This document shows, in pieces, positions 21,179 through 34,185 of a DNA stretch of 64,000 bases; positions within the stretch are counted from its first letter, which is position 1, and every line of letters begins with the position of its first letter. This DNA comes from Lobosporangium transversale. Its lineage: Eukaryota > Mortierellomycota > Mortierellomycetes > Mortierellales > Mortierellaceae. The stretch lies in contig NW_019028979.1 in the NCBI RefSeq assembly GCF_002105155.1, positions 310,001 to 374,000 on the forward strand, in the 5' to 3' direction. The translations under genes were made by a program, and so were the position numbers. The notes beneath the pieces are model-generated. The model saw nothing but the letters and a program-made list of their open reading frames with translations, ran no database searches and had not been told where the DNA came from.

Positions 21179-22968
21179 GAACGATGTGTAGGCAATGGGT
21201 TGATTAAAGAAGTTTTGAAATTGTTAGAACGAAATAAAAAATCTAAGTGTGTGACGTAATCATTTTTTTTTTTGTCTAGATCTCAAGATCCAAATGATTA
21301 TTCTGTATCGATTCAGAACATCTACATTGAGTGTTGTTGTTGACAATAAACAAATAAACAAACAAACAAGAAAGAAAGAAAGAAAAAAAAACGTACTTAA
21401 TCTACAATGCGCCACGCCTGCTCCCGTACATGTAAGCATGTCGCGTTGAAAGCTACTTTGCATAAAAAAAGGAGATGCGGAGCCATAGCCCTTTGTTCTT
21501 TAAAGTTATTCAAAAAGTCCTTCATGACAAATACAATGTAGTACAAAGCCAAATATTTTCATGTTCAAGGGGAGAGAGGAAAAACAGTTGAGGGGGTGAA
21601 GGAAAGGGGGGCGCGAACTTGACCAAACAAACAGGGAGAAAGTTTGCGCATGCGCAATGAAGACAGCGTATTTCCCCACTATGGCATGGGCATGATTCAT
21701 CAGACATCAGATGGTTGTAATGTATTTTTTTTTTTTAGAAAAAAAAGAGAGGCTTGATAAAAATAAAAAAAGCGTTGGGCATGACCACGAGGGAATAGGG
21801 GCAACAAAAATGCAATCGTGCAAGGCAAGAGTGTAGTGCTAGTGTGGTGAGTTTGTTCAAAAGTAGCTACATCCAATTATGGACGCGTTAGTAAGGAAAC
21901 AGACTTGGGTCTAAATCCCTAACCAAAGTGCTCTCTTTGTTCTCTTGTTGCTCTCTTTTTTGTTGTTGTTACTGCGGCCAGCTTATTGCTTCTGTTTGCC
22001 AAACATCACAAGAGCTGATTCGCAATGAATGTGCGGACCATCTGGCTCATCATTTGCTCATGACATTGCTCTTTTGCTGTTCATCTGTTCTTTAGTGACA
22101 ACAAAGGTCTCCTATTTAGTTTCTAGTCTACAACTGCATCTCTTTTTTGGGGAAACTTATAGGGAAATATGTATAAAATATATACGTGATCTGAGATGTA
22201 CATATAATCATTGTGCAGTTAGTAAACTAATGTAGTAAACATGTAAAGTTCAGGTACGAGAAAGCGATGCATCCATCCACAGGTCCATACTAACGGTGAT
22301 CCAGGGATAGGAAAGATATATATAAATATATATGTATATGTATATAATATATCAATATACAAATTATATATCTATATCATACCTATACAAATGGCGCACT
22401 TGGTTCGTCAACAAGCTTGGTAGATGTCGTTATGCATGCGTCTGCAACCAATAGTAAGCATCTCCTACCTGTTTCCCGATCTCCAACCCTCCTTCTTCCC
22501 CCCCTCCTTTCCTGGTCAGCCCAATGGCCGTAATGTGCTTGACTGCGATAAATAAGAATGTCTATGGTCAAACCTTGCTTCGCACTTCTGCGCTTTTTGG
22601 CTTTGTACATGTACACAAAGTTAATGTCCATAATTGCGAAAAAAGTGTAAAGTAGAAAGAGTAGAATAAAAGGTAACACAAAAAAACGTTGTTTTATGGA
22701 GTGCAAGCTTTCACCCCCTCTACCTTAAAAAAAAGATGATGGGCAAAAAATAGTCGCAAACTATAGTCTGCAGTTGTGCAGTTCTTTTAGACTGAACTGG
22801 GTACATGTATACCAACGAGGTTGTTAACGGGAAAGAGAACTCGAATTAGGTCTGGTCGGTTGCTGCTGGAGAGAGATAGCCGGATAGGATGCTCAGCTAA
22901 AGTTTATTAAACCTATGCTCTAGAGACATGGACATAAATATATTATATATATATACAATTTATTTATG

Positions 22969-22972
<4 letters not shown>

Positions 22973-23007
<35 letters not shown>
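22973..23007. repeat. (AT)n microsatellite
   Basis: An uninterrupted AT dinucleotide run of about 35 bases, directly followed by CAGTAGAC. Confidence 0.9.
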
Positions 23008-23010
<3 letters not shown>

Positions 23011-24535
23011 TAGACTTTGTTTGCCGAAATGCATCGGCATTAACTTGCCGGGATATAGCCAATGGAGTCTCAATATATTAAAGGAAAAAGCGGAGAAGAA
23101 TGAATATGATTATTGAATTGGGACGGGAAAAAATAAAGCATGAAAAGTGGCGTAGCGGATTGGCTTGGGTTGTTCTTTGTTCCTAACGATGGGGACTCTT
23201 TATTTTATTTTAATAGTATATAATGTATTATTCTATATATTCAGATATTTCCATGAAAATATAGTTTTCTCTACTGCACCCTATTTATTTGCGATAAACA
23301 TTCCTTTCCATTTCTTGACATCTCAACTCTATAGCCCGTGATGTATTTTCTTGATGATAAATGTAAATATACTATATGTGCGTTTGCGCATTAGGGTAAC
23401 ACTCTTGCGGAGGAATTTACTTTTTTATAATTTTATAATTTTTTTTTATAGAACCGAGGCAAAGAGAAGGCGGGATATGGATTATCGTTTAGGTGACCTC
23501 TTCTCCTTCCCCCTTTTTTATGAACTACTGTGGTGCAAACGATGTAAGGAAAGGCTATTAACGTTGTTTTTAACAAAAAAAGAGATGCGGAACTCATTGG
23601 TGTTGTGGATATACTCTTTTTTTTTTTGTTAGTTTACTCATGCATGGCGTGCATTTATACATCAACTGCGATAAAGAGTTACACATCTATTTTCCAGCTA
23701 CTCAATAGAAAAAAAAAAAAAAAAAAAAAAAAAACTGGATAGAATTGAATGAATGTATTCAAAATGTATATTCTATCAAGGCATACAACCTGGGGAAAGT
23801 CTAGTCAAGTCTATCTGAACGTTAAACGAAAAAAGTGTACATGTAGATGTATCCCTATTTGGAATGCATATATTTTTGTAATAGTCATTTGTATTCTTTT
23901 TCTAGCCTGACTAAATAACACCCTCTTTCATCCTTTCATCGATCATTGACTGAGAGCATTACCCTTCGGCTCTACTTCTTCTTCTGCTCCCATGCTTCTC
24001 TTTCTCCCCCTCGATTTTCTCGTGTTTAGTATACATGTATATCTGTCTCATGCCTGCGATTGATAGGAGGATCTTGTCTTATATCTGACTCGGTTTTTTT
24101 CAATAAAGTATGTGGACTCAGTCAAACTTCCTTCAACCGTTTCATTTCTATCGTCCACCATTAATGATCGGAGATCTACTTAAATACAGGCCTTCTTTCG
24201 ACGACTTTTTTTTCTTTTCTTTTCATTTTTCTTTCTTTCTTTCATCATCACCCTCTTTTTGTTTTCTTCACCGTTTTACTTCGCCCTTCATTTACACCAG
24301 CAAACAGTGTCTGTGCTGCACACGCGTTTTAAAACATCCAACGTCCTCCCCTTTCTCTTCCCATCATCATCCACTTCATTTCTTCTCCAATAGTCGTGCA
24401 ACAGTAGACAATCCTCCCTCCTTGCACTCACACTCATACATACATACGAGTCCTCAGTCATTCACAAGAAGACGAAAAGAAGAAGAAAAAACCTTTTCTC
24501 CCCAACCTTTTTCTTGTACACACTCACACATAAAC

Positions 24536-24551
24536 AAAAAAAAAAAAAAAA
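24536..24551 (+). promoter_or_regulatory. Poly(A) leader abutting the start codon
   Basis: Sixteen adenines run directly into the ATG at 24552. The same arrangement occurs at three other genes in the window. In other eukaryotes A-rich leaders can recruit poly(A)-binding protein and ease initiation; that role here is inference. Confidence 0.5.
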
Positions 24552-26406
24552 ATGTCGTGCCCAGCAGGATATACTTTTGATTATGCCCAACGTCCCAAAC
24601 GTTTGCATGAAGCAGAAATCCCACTAGAGCGACAACGTTATTTAGGTCGACAGATTGCCTGGACCAAGAACCATGTCTCCGCAAGTCGCTTAGACGATCT
24701 TCGTTATATTGGTGATGATCTCGGTGATGAGGCATATATAGCTCTCAAATTGAAGCCAGGCGAGGATGCACTGCAAAAGTTGCTCGAATACACATCCCGC
24801 CCAGAGAGTGAACAAGAAAGTTCTGCGCCCCGTCGGCTATTGCAGCAATGTATGGAGGTGCCTGAATGGGTCGACTGGGAAAAAATGAAACGTGGTCAAG
24901 AGGTCGTCATGTAAGTTATAGAGAATTAAATCTAATTTTATTTGTTCATAAACATGCTCTTCCTTTCTCCCAGCACATGTCTGCAAAAGAATGAAGTTGG
25001 TGCTCTTTTATTATTCCCTTCAATCGATCCCACGCTTCCTTCGACCATTCACTGATTTGATTATCAATGATGGATGAGGCTCTTCATTCCTACTTCTACA
25101 CCTGGCTCACTTTTCTTGGAAAAAAAAATCAGAACATTTTAATCTAATGATTTTGTGCACAAGGAACACAAGCACAATGAGCACAGAATTTTATTTGGTT
25201 TTTCACGCTGAAGTTTTACATGGTTGTTGGATACTCATTTTATTTTTTCCGTCAATCTTGTCTATCTCGAATTTGTCATATAGGCGTTACTTCTTGTATA
25301 TGGCTCATATCATGGTCCACTTCTCGTTGACGTATAGTTTTACAGCACCCAAAACTAGCAAGGTCTTAGTTTCAACCGGATATCTATCCGGTGCAAAGAC
25401 ACGCATTCGCGTTTTCGAGACCGCTATTTTTGTCTTGGAATCAATCACTTCACTCGAGAATCTTCAACCAGGTACTGGTTGTGCCTGGAAATCCTATATC
25501 CAAGTCCGCTTCTTGCATTCCGCTGTTCGAACCCGTCTCGTACGAATGAGCAAGGCCCACTCCAAGTTCTATAATGTAGAGGAATGTGGTGTGCCTATCA
25601 ACCAAGAGGATTACCTGGCCACCTTGATGTCGCTCTCGGTCTCAATTTGGCAGGTCATGGAGACCCGCATGGGTGTTCATATGAACCAGGAAGAGAAGTC
25701 TGATTTACTGCATCTCTGGCGATACATTGGCCATTATGTCGGTGTTGAGGATGTCCTCAACGCGACCGCGGACCCTGTAGTGGCAGATGCGGTTTCAGAG
25801 TCTATTGCGATGCATTTGCTCGAACCAAATCCCGAGGGCGGCAAAGTCGTGGATTCCTTATTCAAAAACATGTCCACAACCTTCATTGGCCCCCGAACCG
25901 TCTCAAAATCGTATCGTCCTTCCCGCTATAGGATGCACATGGCATTGGCAGAACAACTGTTAGGCTCTGAAGTTTGGGATCTCTGTGAACTTCCTCGTAT
26001 CACACCTCTCTATAAATTTGTTCGCTTGTCGGTCTCATACTACATGAGGCTAGATCTTTGGATGGCTAGGAAATCAGACTGGTACTTCCGTACTCGAAGT
26101 GCCCTTGTGCATTACAAGGTCATACAGCGAATCTCGGGTCGTCTCGGCCATTCCCCCGATAACTATCGTCTGAAGGAACTGCCAGTTGATGGTGGAAACT
26201 ACACAGTCGCCTCTCACAGAGGATTCTTCGCTTCCTTGTTGCCATCCTCTATCACATCTACACCTGTTGTAACATCTATTGTGACCTCTGTTGGAAACCT
26301 ACAGTTTAAACAAAGCACCAGCAGTAGCAAAATCATGTCCATGTTCTTGACTACCGTCGCTTCCGCGGCTGTGTGTGTCGGCATTGCCATGGCCAAACGT
26401 TCATGA
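24552..26406 (+). CDS. MpaB/Lcp-type (DUF2236) oxygenase-like membrane protein
   Basis: Exons 24552-24910 and 25284-26406 give 493 residues. The pattern RYFLYMAHIMVHFSLTYSF, then KVLVSTGYLS and the RVFET helix (about 121-165), matches the ER-bound oxygenase MpaB / rubber oxygenase Lcp domain. The first member acts in mycophenolic acid synthesis and the second cleaves polyisoprene; the substrate here is unknown. A hydrophobic C-terminal segment (MFLTTVASAAVCVGIAMA, about 472-489) followed by KRS suggests a membrane tail anchor. The 373-base intron is longer than most here. The chosen acceptor at 25283 is the one that restores the conserved block; an earlier AG near 24973 leads to a stop. The start is preceded by a poly(A) leader. 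Confidence 0.82.
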
Positions 26407-27071
26407 TTTGTTTCAAAGAAATAATCATCATAATAGTAATAACATTAATGGGAAAAAGGGCACGCCAGAGTGCCTAATAGACATCTCATTGTAAATATAA
26501 TTCATACATTAAAACAGTTTTGTACATTACATACATTACATTCATTAAACATTAAAAAAAAGAAAAAAAGAAAAAAAAAAACTTTTATCCATTCATTGCT
26601 GTGCTGAACATTCAATGATAGTCTTTGGGGCACTGTCGGGTAAGTACATGGTCATGGAGCGGAGAAAGAAAGTTAAACATTTAATACCACATCTAACCTG
26701 CCTAGCTTTGTTTCGTCTATTTTTTTTTCTGTATGCATGCATCATATAAAAATAACATGGGGGGTAGAGGGAGTTATTTCAGATCCCTATTTGACTTTAT
26801 TGATGATCCTGATTCACCCCTCTCCCTTCATGCAGGTGCAGGTAAATTTACAGAAAATACATGAATAGCATAAAAAGAGTTCAGAGGAACTTTATTTTAT
26901 TTTTCAGGCAATTATCAAAAGAAAAAAAAAGTAAGGCGATCAAAAAAGATAATGGGACAGAATTAGAACACATCCTCATCGCTTATCAGGCACAAACATA
27001 AATAAAAAAAAAAAATAAAAAAAAAAAAAAAGAGGGATGCCCTTCATTTTCAAATCCTATTTTTTTTTTTC
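26407..27071. other. Spacer between convergent MpaB-like and AFG3 genes
   Basis: This is the tail-to-tail 3' region. A runs at about 26553-26580 and 27004-27030 lie between A/T-rich stretches with several potential polyadenylation signals. No gene is seen. Confidence 0.55.
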
Positions 27072-29680
27072 TTATGCAGATGGAGGTGTAGGTGATGGTG
27101 AAGGTGGTGGCGTATCCATCGTAGGGGCTGATGATGATCCAGGGATATGCTCCTCATCTTGACCGGCAGCTTCTGTACCCAATAGTTCATGCAATTTGTC
27201 CTGGAAAGGCCGCTTACCCAACAAACGCTCCATATCTGCACGACTTAACACCTCCTTCTCCATCAACAGCTTGGCCACTTTCTCAACATCATCACGTTTC
27301 TCCGTCAACAGGTCTGTGGTCTTGCGGAATGCCCGATTGATCAGCGAACGGACCTGGTTATCAATCAACTGACCTGTCTGTTCACTATAGGGCTTAGTGA
27401 ACTGGTTCTCTTTGTCAGGGTTGCCGTATGATAATGGCCCAAGCTCGGGATCCATACCATATGTTGCAACTACAAGAAAGCAAAAAAATAAAAAATAAAA
27501 TAAAATAAAAAAAACCAGCGAAAGAAAGTGAACACATCTATGAGTAACCAACTCTATTCAGAGGAAAACAATAAGTGAAAATGCCCTCTGCAAACTTTAC
27601 CTTGAGCATATGCCATCTTAGTAACCTTCTGTAAATCGTCCTGTGCACCAGTAGTAATAATACCAAAGAAGATGTGCTCCGAGACGCGTCCTCCGAGGGT
27701 CATACACATGCGGTCCATCAGCTGGTTTGTCGAATACAGGTATTGATCCTTTGGCAAGTACTGAGCATATCCCAATGCTCCTACGCCACGCGGAATAATC
27801 GATACCTTCAACAATGGATCAGCATGCTCCAGATACCATCCTGCAACCGCATGTCCAGCTTCATGATATGCCACTGTCTTCTTTTCTTCTGGCGAAAGTA
27901 CCTTAGACTTCTTTTCCAGTCCCACAATAACACGCTCAATCGCTGCCTCGAAGTCTGCTTCCACGACCGTGTCCTTATTATGCCTTGCAGCAATCAACGC
28001 AGCCTCATTACAGACATTATGAATATCTGCTCCTGAGAATCCGGGTGTCAAGGCAGCGAGTTTCTGTGAGAGCTTATTGAGATCTTCGTCTGTCTTGATG
28101 GGCCTCAAATGGACCCTGAAGATATCCTGTCGACCCTTGATGTCAGGCCGATCAATGGCAATGTGGCGATCAAAACGACCAGGCCTCATCAATGCTTCAT
28201 CTAATACGTCTGGCCGGTTAGTTCCTGCTAAAACAACCACATGCTCATCCGACCCAAATCCATCCATTTCCACCAAAAGCTGGTTCAATGTACTCTCACG
28301 TTCATCATTGCCGCCAAAATGGCCTCCTTTACCTCGAGCCTTTCCGATAGCATCAATTTCATCTATAAAGATAATACAAGGTGCATGCTTCTTGGCGCTC
28401 GCAAACAAATCACGAACGCGTGAGGCTCCCACACCAACAAACATCTCCACAAATTCTGATCCAGAGACACTCAAGAAGGGTACTCCTGCTTCACCTGCCG
28501 TCGCCTTTGCCAATAGGGTCTTTCCAGTTCCAGGTGGCCCACTCAAAATAGCGCCCTTGGGGATCTTGGCTCCCAATTTTCTGTAGGCTTCAGGATTCTT
28601 GAGAAATTTTACAAACTCCATAATCTCAACCTTAGCCTCGTCCATACCTGCAACATCCTTGAACTTGACAGTGATATCCGTCTCCCGGTTGAACATCTTA
28701 GCTTTGGACTTGCCCACCCCAAAGATACCCTGTCCAGCACCTCCACCTCCCTTTTTAGCCATGTAAACAAGCACCCCGACAAGGAGTAGCGTGGGTGCAA
28801 AATGAAGTAAAGTGCCCAACACGTTGACTTCATCTCTGTACGAAACCGGGATCCTCTCTGAGCCAGGGATACCCAGTTCATTCTGAGCCTCCTCCATTTT
28901 ACGTTCAAATGCATCTACTGACCCAATACTAAAGGTATAAGTAGTTCCATAAGGTTGTCCCAACGTTCCAGGGATCTGACCCGGTGCATCAGGTCTTAAA
29001 TAAACCTTGACTCTGTTTCTGTTCAAGACCACAAGACGATCAACGAGACCACGATCTAAAAATGTCGACCTGAATTCTTGCCATGTGATTTCGCGTGTAT
29101 TATCAGAGACAGAGAGAGCCTTGTAGAGAACATAGGTTGTGAAAGCAATTGGCAGGACTGTGTTGGGATTGATGTTCATGCTGTAGAATGGGCCCTCGGG
29201 GGGTGGAGTAGGCTTGCGATTGGATGGACGGTGGTTACCATGGCTCCCACTACTATTACTACCACTTTGATGACCGTCATGATTGCTTTTATTGTTGCTG
29301 TTATTGTTGTTAGTGCTCTTGCTCTGATCTCCGCTGCTGTTAGAGCCCTTATTTCCGCTTGATCCAGACCTAGATGCCTGTTGAGCTTGTTGACCATTAC
29401 TATTTTCGATCTTCTTGGCCGCATCCTTGAAAGCTTTTCCAAAAAAGTTTTCAAAGCCTTTGGGGGTATTCTCAGGTATGTTATTGCCACTGCCATGACC
29501 CTCTCCATGCTGCTTAGGTGGCTGCGGTCTCTCAGCTGCATAGTAGCGCGTCTGGGACTGTATACGACGACTAAGCAAACCAGATCTTGTGGCTGCAGTG
29601 ACAGTAGATGTGAATCGAGACAAAAGACCTCGTCTGTTGGATGCAGACAAGGTGGATCCCCGTGCGATGAAAGCACTCAT
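27072..29680 (-). CDS. AFG3: Mitochondrial m-AAA protease subunit (AFG3/Yta10 type)
   Basis: Exons 29680-27601 and 27469-27072 give 825 residues. The N-terminus is Arg/Ser-rich ([20 protein letters not shown]), a classic matrix-targeting presequence. A long Ser/Asn/Gly-rich linker follows at about 75-165. Two membrane spans near 175-190 and 290-310 flank the intermembrane domain. The AAA module has Walker A GPPGTGKT near 380, Walker [12 protein letters not shown] and an SRH region ending RPGRFDRHI. The zinc protease site HEAGH lies near 605. In yeast, Afg3 and Rca1 form the inner-membrane m-AAA protease, which degrades misfolded proteins and matures MrpL32. An in-frame ATG at 29809 would add 43 residues; 29680 was preferred because it starts the presequence. 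The C-terminus ends in a Pro/Ser-rich tail. Confidence 0.94.
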
Positions 29681-29937
29681 GGCGACGAAATTCTTTGCGC
29701 GAGGTGAAGGAGAGGAGCGAAAAGAATGAGATTTAAGAATGTAAGAATGGAGAAATGTATTTCTCGACAATGTTTGCATGCTTAATTTAAAATCGCCTTT
29801 TCCGGACAAAATTTAATGTATCCATTTGATCGGACTGCAAGTTTACCCAGTCCAAATCACGCGCATAAATATTTCATAGAAAGACTATCTCAACTTTTTG
29901 CAGGTTGGAAGAAAATGTTTATTAACTTATAAACTCA

Positions 29938-30756
29938 TCAGCGACTACGTGATGAACGACTGCGGTGACGACGTGCACGAGGACGAGGGCTGCGAGGTCC
30001 AGACGATGAACCTGAGCTCGAATCAGAATCTGAAGAGTCCGAGTCCGAGTCCGAGTCTGAATCTGAAGAGTCCGAGTCCGAATCTGAAGAGTCCGAGTTC
30101 GAATCAGACTCAGAACTATCCTGCTCTTGTGCCATAATGTTCTTGGGGGCGTTCTATTTAATATATTGAGTACAGTTCCAGGCAGTTCATTTAGTGTCAA
30201 ATAAAGAATAATAATGAATAATGGCTCTTCTTTAAGATAAAACTTCACAAAAGACAATTATGTTACCTTCAAATGTTCTCTCAGGTCTGTTGTCAGAGCT
30301 CCCAAACCAATTGATGTAAAAAAATTGATTGCAAAACGCGTGTTCTTGGGGTTATCTTTGGGGAACAATCCTGCAAACCATTCTCCGAACCGAGGATCCT
30401 TAACACGTTCATCCAACTTCTTCAGACCTAGAGACTCGACTAAATCCTGAAACAAGATCTTAATAAAAATACGTGAGCTGCTAGTCGTCTCCTCTTCATT
30501 CAAGTGAATCGAAGACAGTACACTCCAAGACAAGGCATCTGTAGACATGAGATGACCAAAGTACTTGGCCACATTGCGAAGCGGGTTTGTCTCCAGACGA
30601 TGAATCGTTTCATAATTGGTCACAAAGCATTCCTGAAACGCCTCTGCCCAGTCCCGGTTAATCTTTGAGAAACGTTCTCCCACTAGTCCAAAAAACTTTT
30701 CATATGTCCGCTCTTGCGAACAACACTCGATAAGCATGTTTGCGAGTTCGATCTAG

Positions 30757-30791
<35 letters not shown>

Positions 30792-32878
30792 GCGTTTAGT
30801 TCATGTAATCCAAGTTGTACACCTTCGCCAATCTTTGACCAAATCATTACCTGTTGTCCGGGCTCAAGCTTGATCAACAACAACTTGTGACAACACTCCT
30901 CAAAATTGAGCGAACTCTTAATTGTAAGATAGATTGTCTTTCGAAGATTCACCAAATTAGTATTAGTCCTATCCTGGATTTCCATTTTTTTCTGTAATGA
31001 TTCGCGACTCTCCTCCTCTTCTTCATCCTCATCCTCATCTGATTCTTCAGAGCCTTCTTCATCCGACTCTTCCTCTCCCAGAATTTCTGCTTTAATCTGG
31101 GTATATTTCTCTTCATTTGTCAAGTAGTCAGGATCATACTTGAAAACATCTATATTGCAGTAAAGGGTATAGAACATGAATCAATACTTGATCAAAAGAA
31201 GGCAACATCACAAAACAACTTGGACACTCAGAGCATATACTTACTGAGCCCTTCCATAGGGTCCAGATCCTCCTCATCTAGCCTGAGAGTATGTGTAATT
31301 TGTTCATCGTCGTCGACTAAATCTAACTCTGGGGCAATTGGCGGATTTTCCTTATATTTGTCCTTGCGAATCTGGAAAAGAACTTCGACCATGTACTGCG
31401 TACGTTTTTCGATTTTACCCTCGTGTAATATAGTGCGTAGTCGCTCAAAGACATATTCATTTTCTTTAGAGGCTTCTTGTGAAAGAAAAGAGCCAACCTC
31501 CTTCATAAATCCGACTGCAATCTCAATCGAGTCATCTGTAGGCTGACCCAACAATAAGATCAACATTTCAAGCGCCAAGAGAACATGTCCCACCCATTGG
31601 TTAGTCAACTGCGCAATGAATGTCGTAGTCGCAAGACAGGTTGTCTTGTCATTTCTCTTGTATGCTTTCCTGAACTGAATGATAAGACGAGTCAATAACA
31701 GTTCTCCGATCTGTGGAAGCTTTGTGTTAATGACAGCCACAACAGCGGCATATACTGGAGTGAAGGGCATGGAAGCAGCTTGTGCTTTCATAATCGACTT
31801 GCAGAATAAGCCCCGCCCACGAACCAAGTTTTCGCCAAACAATTCTGGCAAGATTGCTTTGATATTGGAAGCTGTCACCTATATGGATATATAATTAGTC
31901 CGTAGTAAATAAAATAAATAAATGGGTCCGCATTGTGCCTGTATCAACGCTTCCTTTTATCTCTATTATGCTCTTGGAAAGAGTAATGTTACCTTATTAA
32001 TCAGACCATTAATGCTCTTCTTTAATGCCTCCCATGCTATCCTCTGGTATTCTTTTGAACTCTTATCCGTGATTTGCTCCTGCATCATACGAAGTCGAGC
32101 CGGGGGAATATATGCCCCTCCAGTACGGGTAGTTGTCAAAAGTTTTTTCATCTCTGCTTCCGGATCTTGTTTAGGTCTTGGTACTACCGGCTCTCTTTCC
32201 ATCATCTGTCTTTGGCGCTCGATACGACGTGCTACAGAAAAGTCGTTTACGAATGGGGTAGTGTGTTCATGCTTACTTCGCTTACGCTCTCCATTTTCAC
32301 GTACTGCTCCAGCGCCACTACGGTCTCTAGAGCGATCTCTAGAGCGATCTCTAGAACGATCTCTAGAACGGTCTCTTGAGCGGTCTCTAGAACGGATTCT
32401 AGGACGATCTCTAGAACGATCTCTATAGCGATCTCTAGATCGGTCTCTGTCATCGTCTTTGCGGCTCCTTCTTGAAGGTGGTGGTGGAGGGGATGAGGCA
32501 TCAATCGAGGCTGCTCTACGTTTATTATTAGACCGATCTGGTGGCGGCGAGGAAGAACGAGAGCGAGAACGAGAACGAGAAGCTGAGCGTATAGTTGATT
32601 GTGAGTGTGTGGGTGACGATGAACGTGATCGCATAGGTGAGCGTGAAACCGATGGTGAAGCTGATGAAGATCTACGTTTTCTTTCCGTTGGCGATGGCGA
32701 TCTACTCATGGATCGAGACATGGACCTAGCAATACGATTTAATAAGGAAGGCCAATAAACAAGATGCAATAATTGATAAGGAATAAGTGGAAATAGATGT
32801 GGGTAAAGAAGTAAAGACGAACCTGCTGGCCCGCTCTGATGTAGTCTGCCCCTTGGTATTGTCGTTCTGGCCTTCCAT
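29938..32878 (-). CDS. CWC22: Pre-mRNA-splicing factor CWC22 with N-terminal RS domain
   Basis: Six exons, 32878-32823, 32725-31993, 31878-31245, 31149-30851, 30752-30267 and 30153-29938, give 807 residues in frame. Residues 20-165 are Arg/Ser-rich and end in repeated SRDR tetrads. The MIF4G domain follows ([14 protein letters not shown] near 235 up to about 470). Then come the linker [16 protein letters not shown], an acidic stretch and the MA3 domain (about 540-700; [19 protein letters not shown]). The C-terminus is a Ser/Asp/Glu tract and an Arg/Ser tail. CWC22 is a spliceosomal protein that in animals brings eIF4A3 to RNA for exon-junction-complex loading. The RS repeats are unlike the yeast protein and resemble the animal one. 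Intron 4 carries a T tract of about 38 bases before its AG. Confidence 0.94.
32321..32449. repeat. 12-bp coding minisatellite in the CWC22 RS domain
   Basis: About ten tandem copies of a 12-bp unit (consensus on the + strand CGATCTCTAGAG) encode SRDR tetrads on the minus strand. Variation is mostly at third codon positions, with a few units changed to R-Y-R-D or R-P-R-I. Confidence 0.85.
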
Positions 32879-33443
32879 GAGAGGGACAGTTGATGAATAG
32901 TAATGAGGTGAAAATATGATTAGAGAAAATGCAAAGGCCCAAGAATGCATCAAAGCATCAAAGAGAAGAAATAAAGTCTGTCAGATCTGCCGCGCCTCGG
33001 TGCAGCAAGAGCGATCATATCGCTTACTAATACATCATATTGTATCACATGATATTTTACGACGAATTAAATAACTAAATAGTTAAATAGACGAGTCCAC
33101 AAAGCAACATGGACGTGTTCTCGTTAGTCTTGTGAAGTTGGCGGATCCGTCTCTTGTATCTTTGATCCTGGGTTTATGGAACCCTTGAACAAACTCGGGG
33201 CAGCCTGAGGCAACATCTTCAAAGCATGTAGCCATCTAAGCTGCGATGAAGGTTCAAAGGATCTTTATCATCGTATTGTTAGGTCGGGACAAAGTTCGCA
33301 GCATGAACGTAATGCATTTCATATTTAAAGAGTGACCATGCAAAATAGAGATTTTTTTTTTTTTAGATAGTTTATTGAAGGATGGCTCTCTCTTTTTTTG
33401 TTTCAACACAAATCAGCGCTATTTAAAGGCACCGATGACCACT
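32879..33443. other. Spacer between CWC22 promoter and eS26 3' end
   Basis: No gene is supported. The left part should hold the CWC22 promoter. A T13 tract at about 33352-33364 lies near the 3' end of eS26. Confidence 0.55.
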
Positions 33444-34185
33444 TTACAGGGGCTTAGCAGTCTGGGTGGAGGTAACCTTCTTACCATCCTATGTTTTACA
33501 AAAGTATCGATGATCATTAGCATAATAAAAAAAAGGTTGACATGGGAGACTTGATAACATAGAATACAAAAGTTTTTTATACCTTGAAGCGGAAGCGTGG
33601 TGGAGGAGCACGGTTGCGGCGACCCTCACGGGAGCGAACACGGACAATGTGGGCGTGAACGGCGCAAGAGATGCAGTAATGGATCTTGATGTAGAACTTG
33701 GGGAGAGTGTACTCTGTTGGTTGTAAAAAACGGCATTGTTAGCTCGTGCGAGTGTGTAAAATGCATGATAGTGCTTATTGAAGTAAATGGCAAGTATAAG
33801 CTTATATTCATGTCGTATGATGTTCCCTTTTAGTGCCTTTGCATTACAAAATCATGATGCAAATGTATGCCAAAATGTGAAAAGCTGGCTAACATGATAT
33901 CCTGATCCCGACCTCCACCGCACATTGTCCCGCATAATAGTTATGTCGAAAAAAAAATATCCCTTAGAATTGATAGTGAATTGGTAATGCCTGTTGAGAG
34001 TCCTTACCCTTGTAAACAAGAGCCTCAGTGATGTCACGGACGGCAGCCAACTCGACCATAGGGCGGACAGTGTAGCGCTTGATTGCCTTATCCTTAGGGA
34101 CGCAGCGAGAGCAGTTGGAGCAGCGAACGGGCTTAACGTGGCCGCGACCGTTCTTGTTACGTCCGTGATTTCTTCTCTTGAAGGT
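33444..34185 (-). CDS. RPS26: 40S ribosomal protein eS26 (5' exon not located)
   Basis: Three exons, 34185-34008, 33713-33583 and 33488-33444, encode [20 protein letters not shown], then [28 protein letters not shown], the [16 protein letters not shown] block and [10 protein letters not shown], ending TAKPL. This is the whole eS26 protein except the initiator Met (118 residues with it). The Cys pairs form the zinc site. Frame 1 begins exactly at an acceptor (tttacag), so the Met must lie in an upstream exon, as is common for this gene. No ATG directly followed by a good donor was found within several hundred bases; an ATG-gtattc at about 35436 is possible but implies a long intron. The coordinates given are therefore partial at the 5' end. 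Confidence 0.9.

Larger units (their letters stand above)
21179..24551. other. Spacer between divergent RMT2 and MpaB/Lcp-type genes
   Basis: No gene is supported. The last ~450 bases (24100-24540) are pyrimidine-rich and probably form the leader of the + gene. There are A/T microsatellites near 22315-22380 and 22973-23007, an A tract at about 23709-23732, and a possible transposon terminus beginning at 23008 (see findings). Short frames here lack domains. Confidence 0.5.

Noticed and set aside
24962-25283. Earlier acceptor (ctcccag near 24974) for the MpaB/Lcp-like intron
   Set aside because: Leads to an in-frame stop and skips the conserved RYFLYMAHIMVHFS block that the 25283 acceptor restores.
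25520-25545. GTTCGAACCC, a tRNA T-arm-like match
   Set aside because: Lies in the coding exon of the MpaB/Lcp-like gene with no acceptor stem or D-arm. No convincing tRNA was seen in the window.
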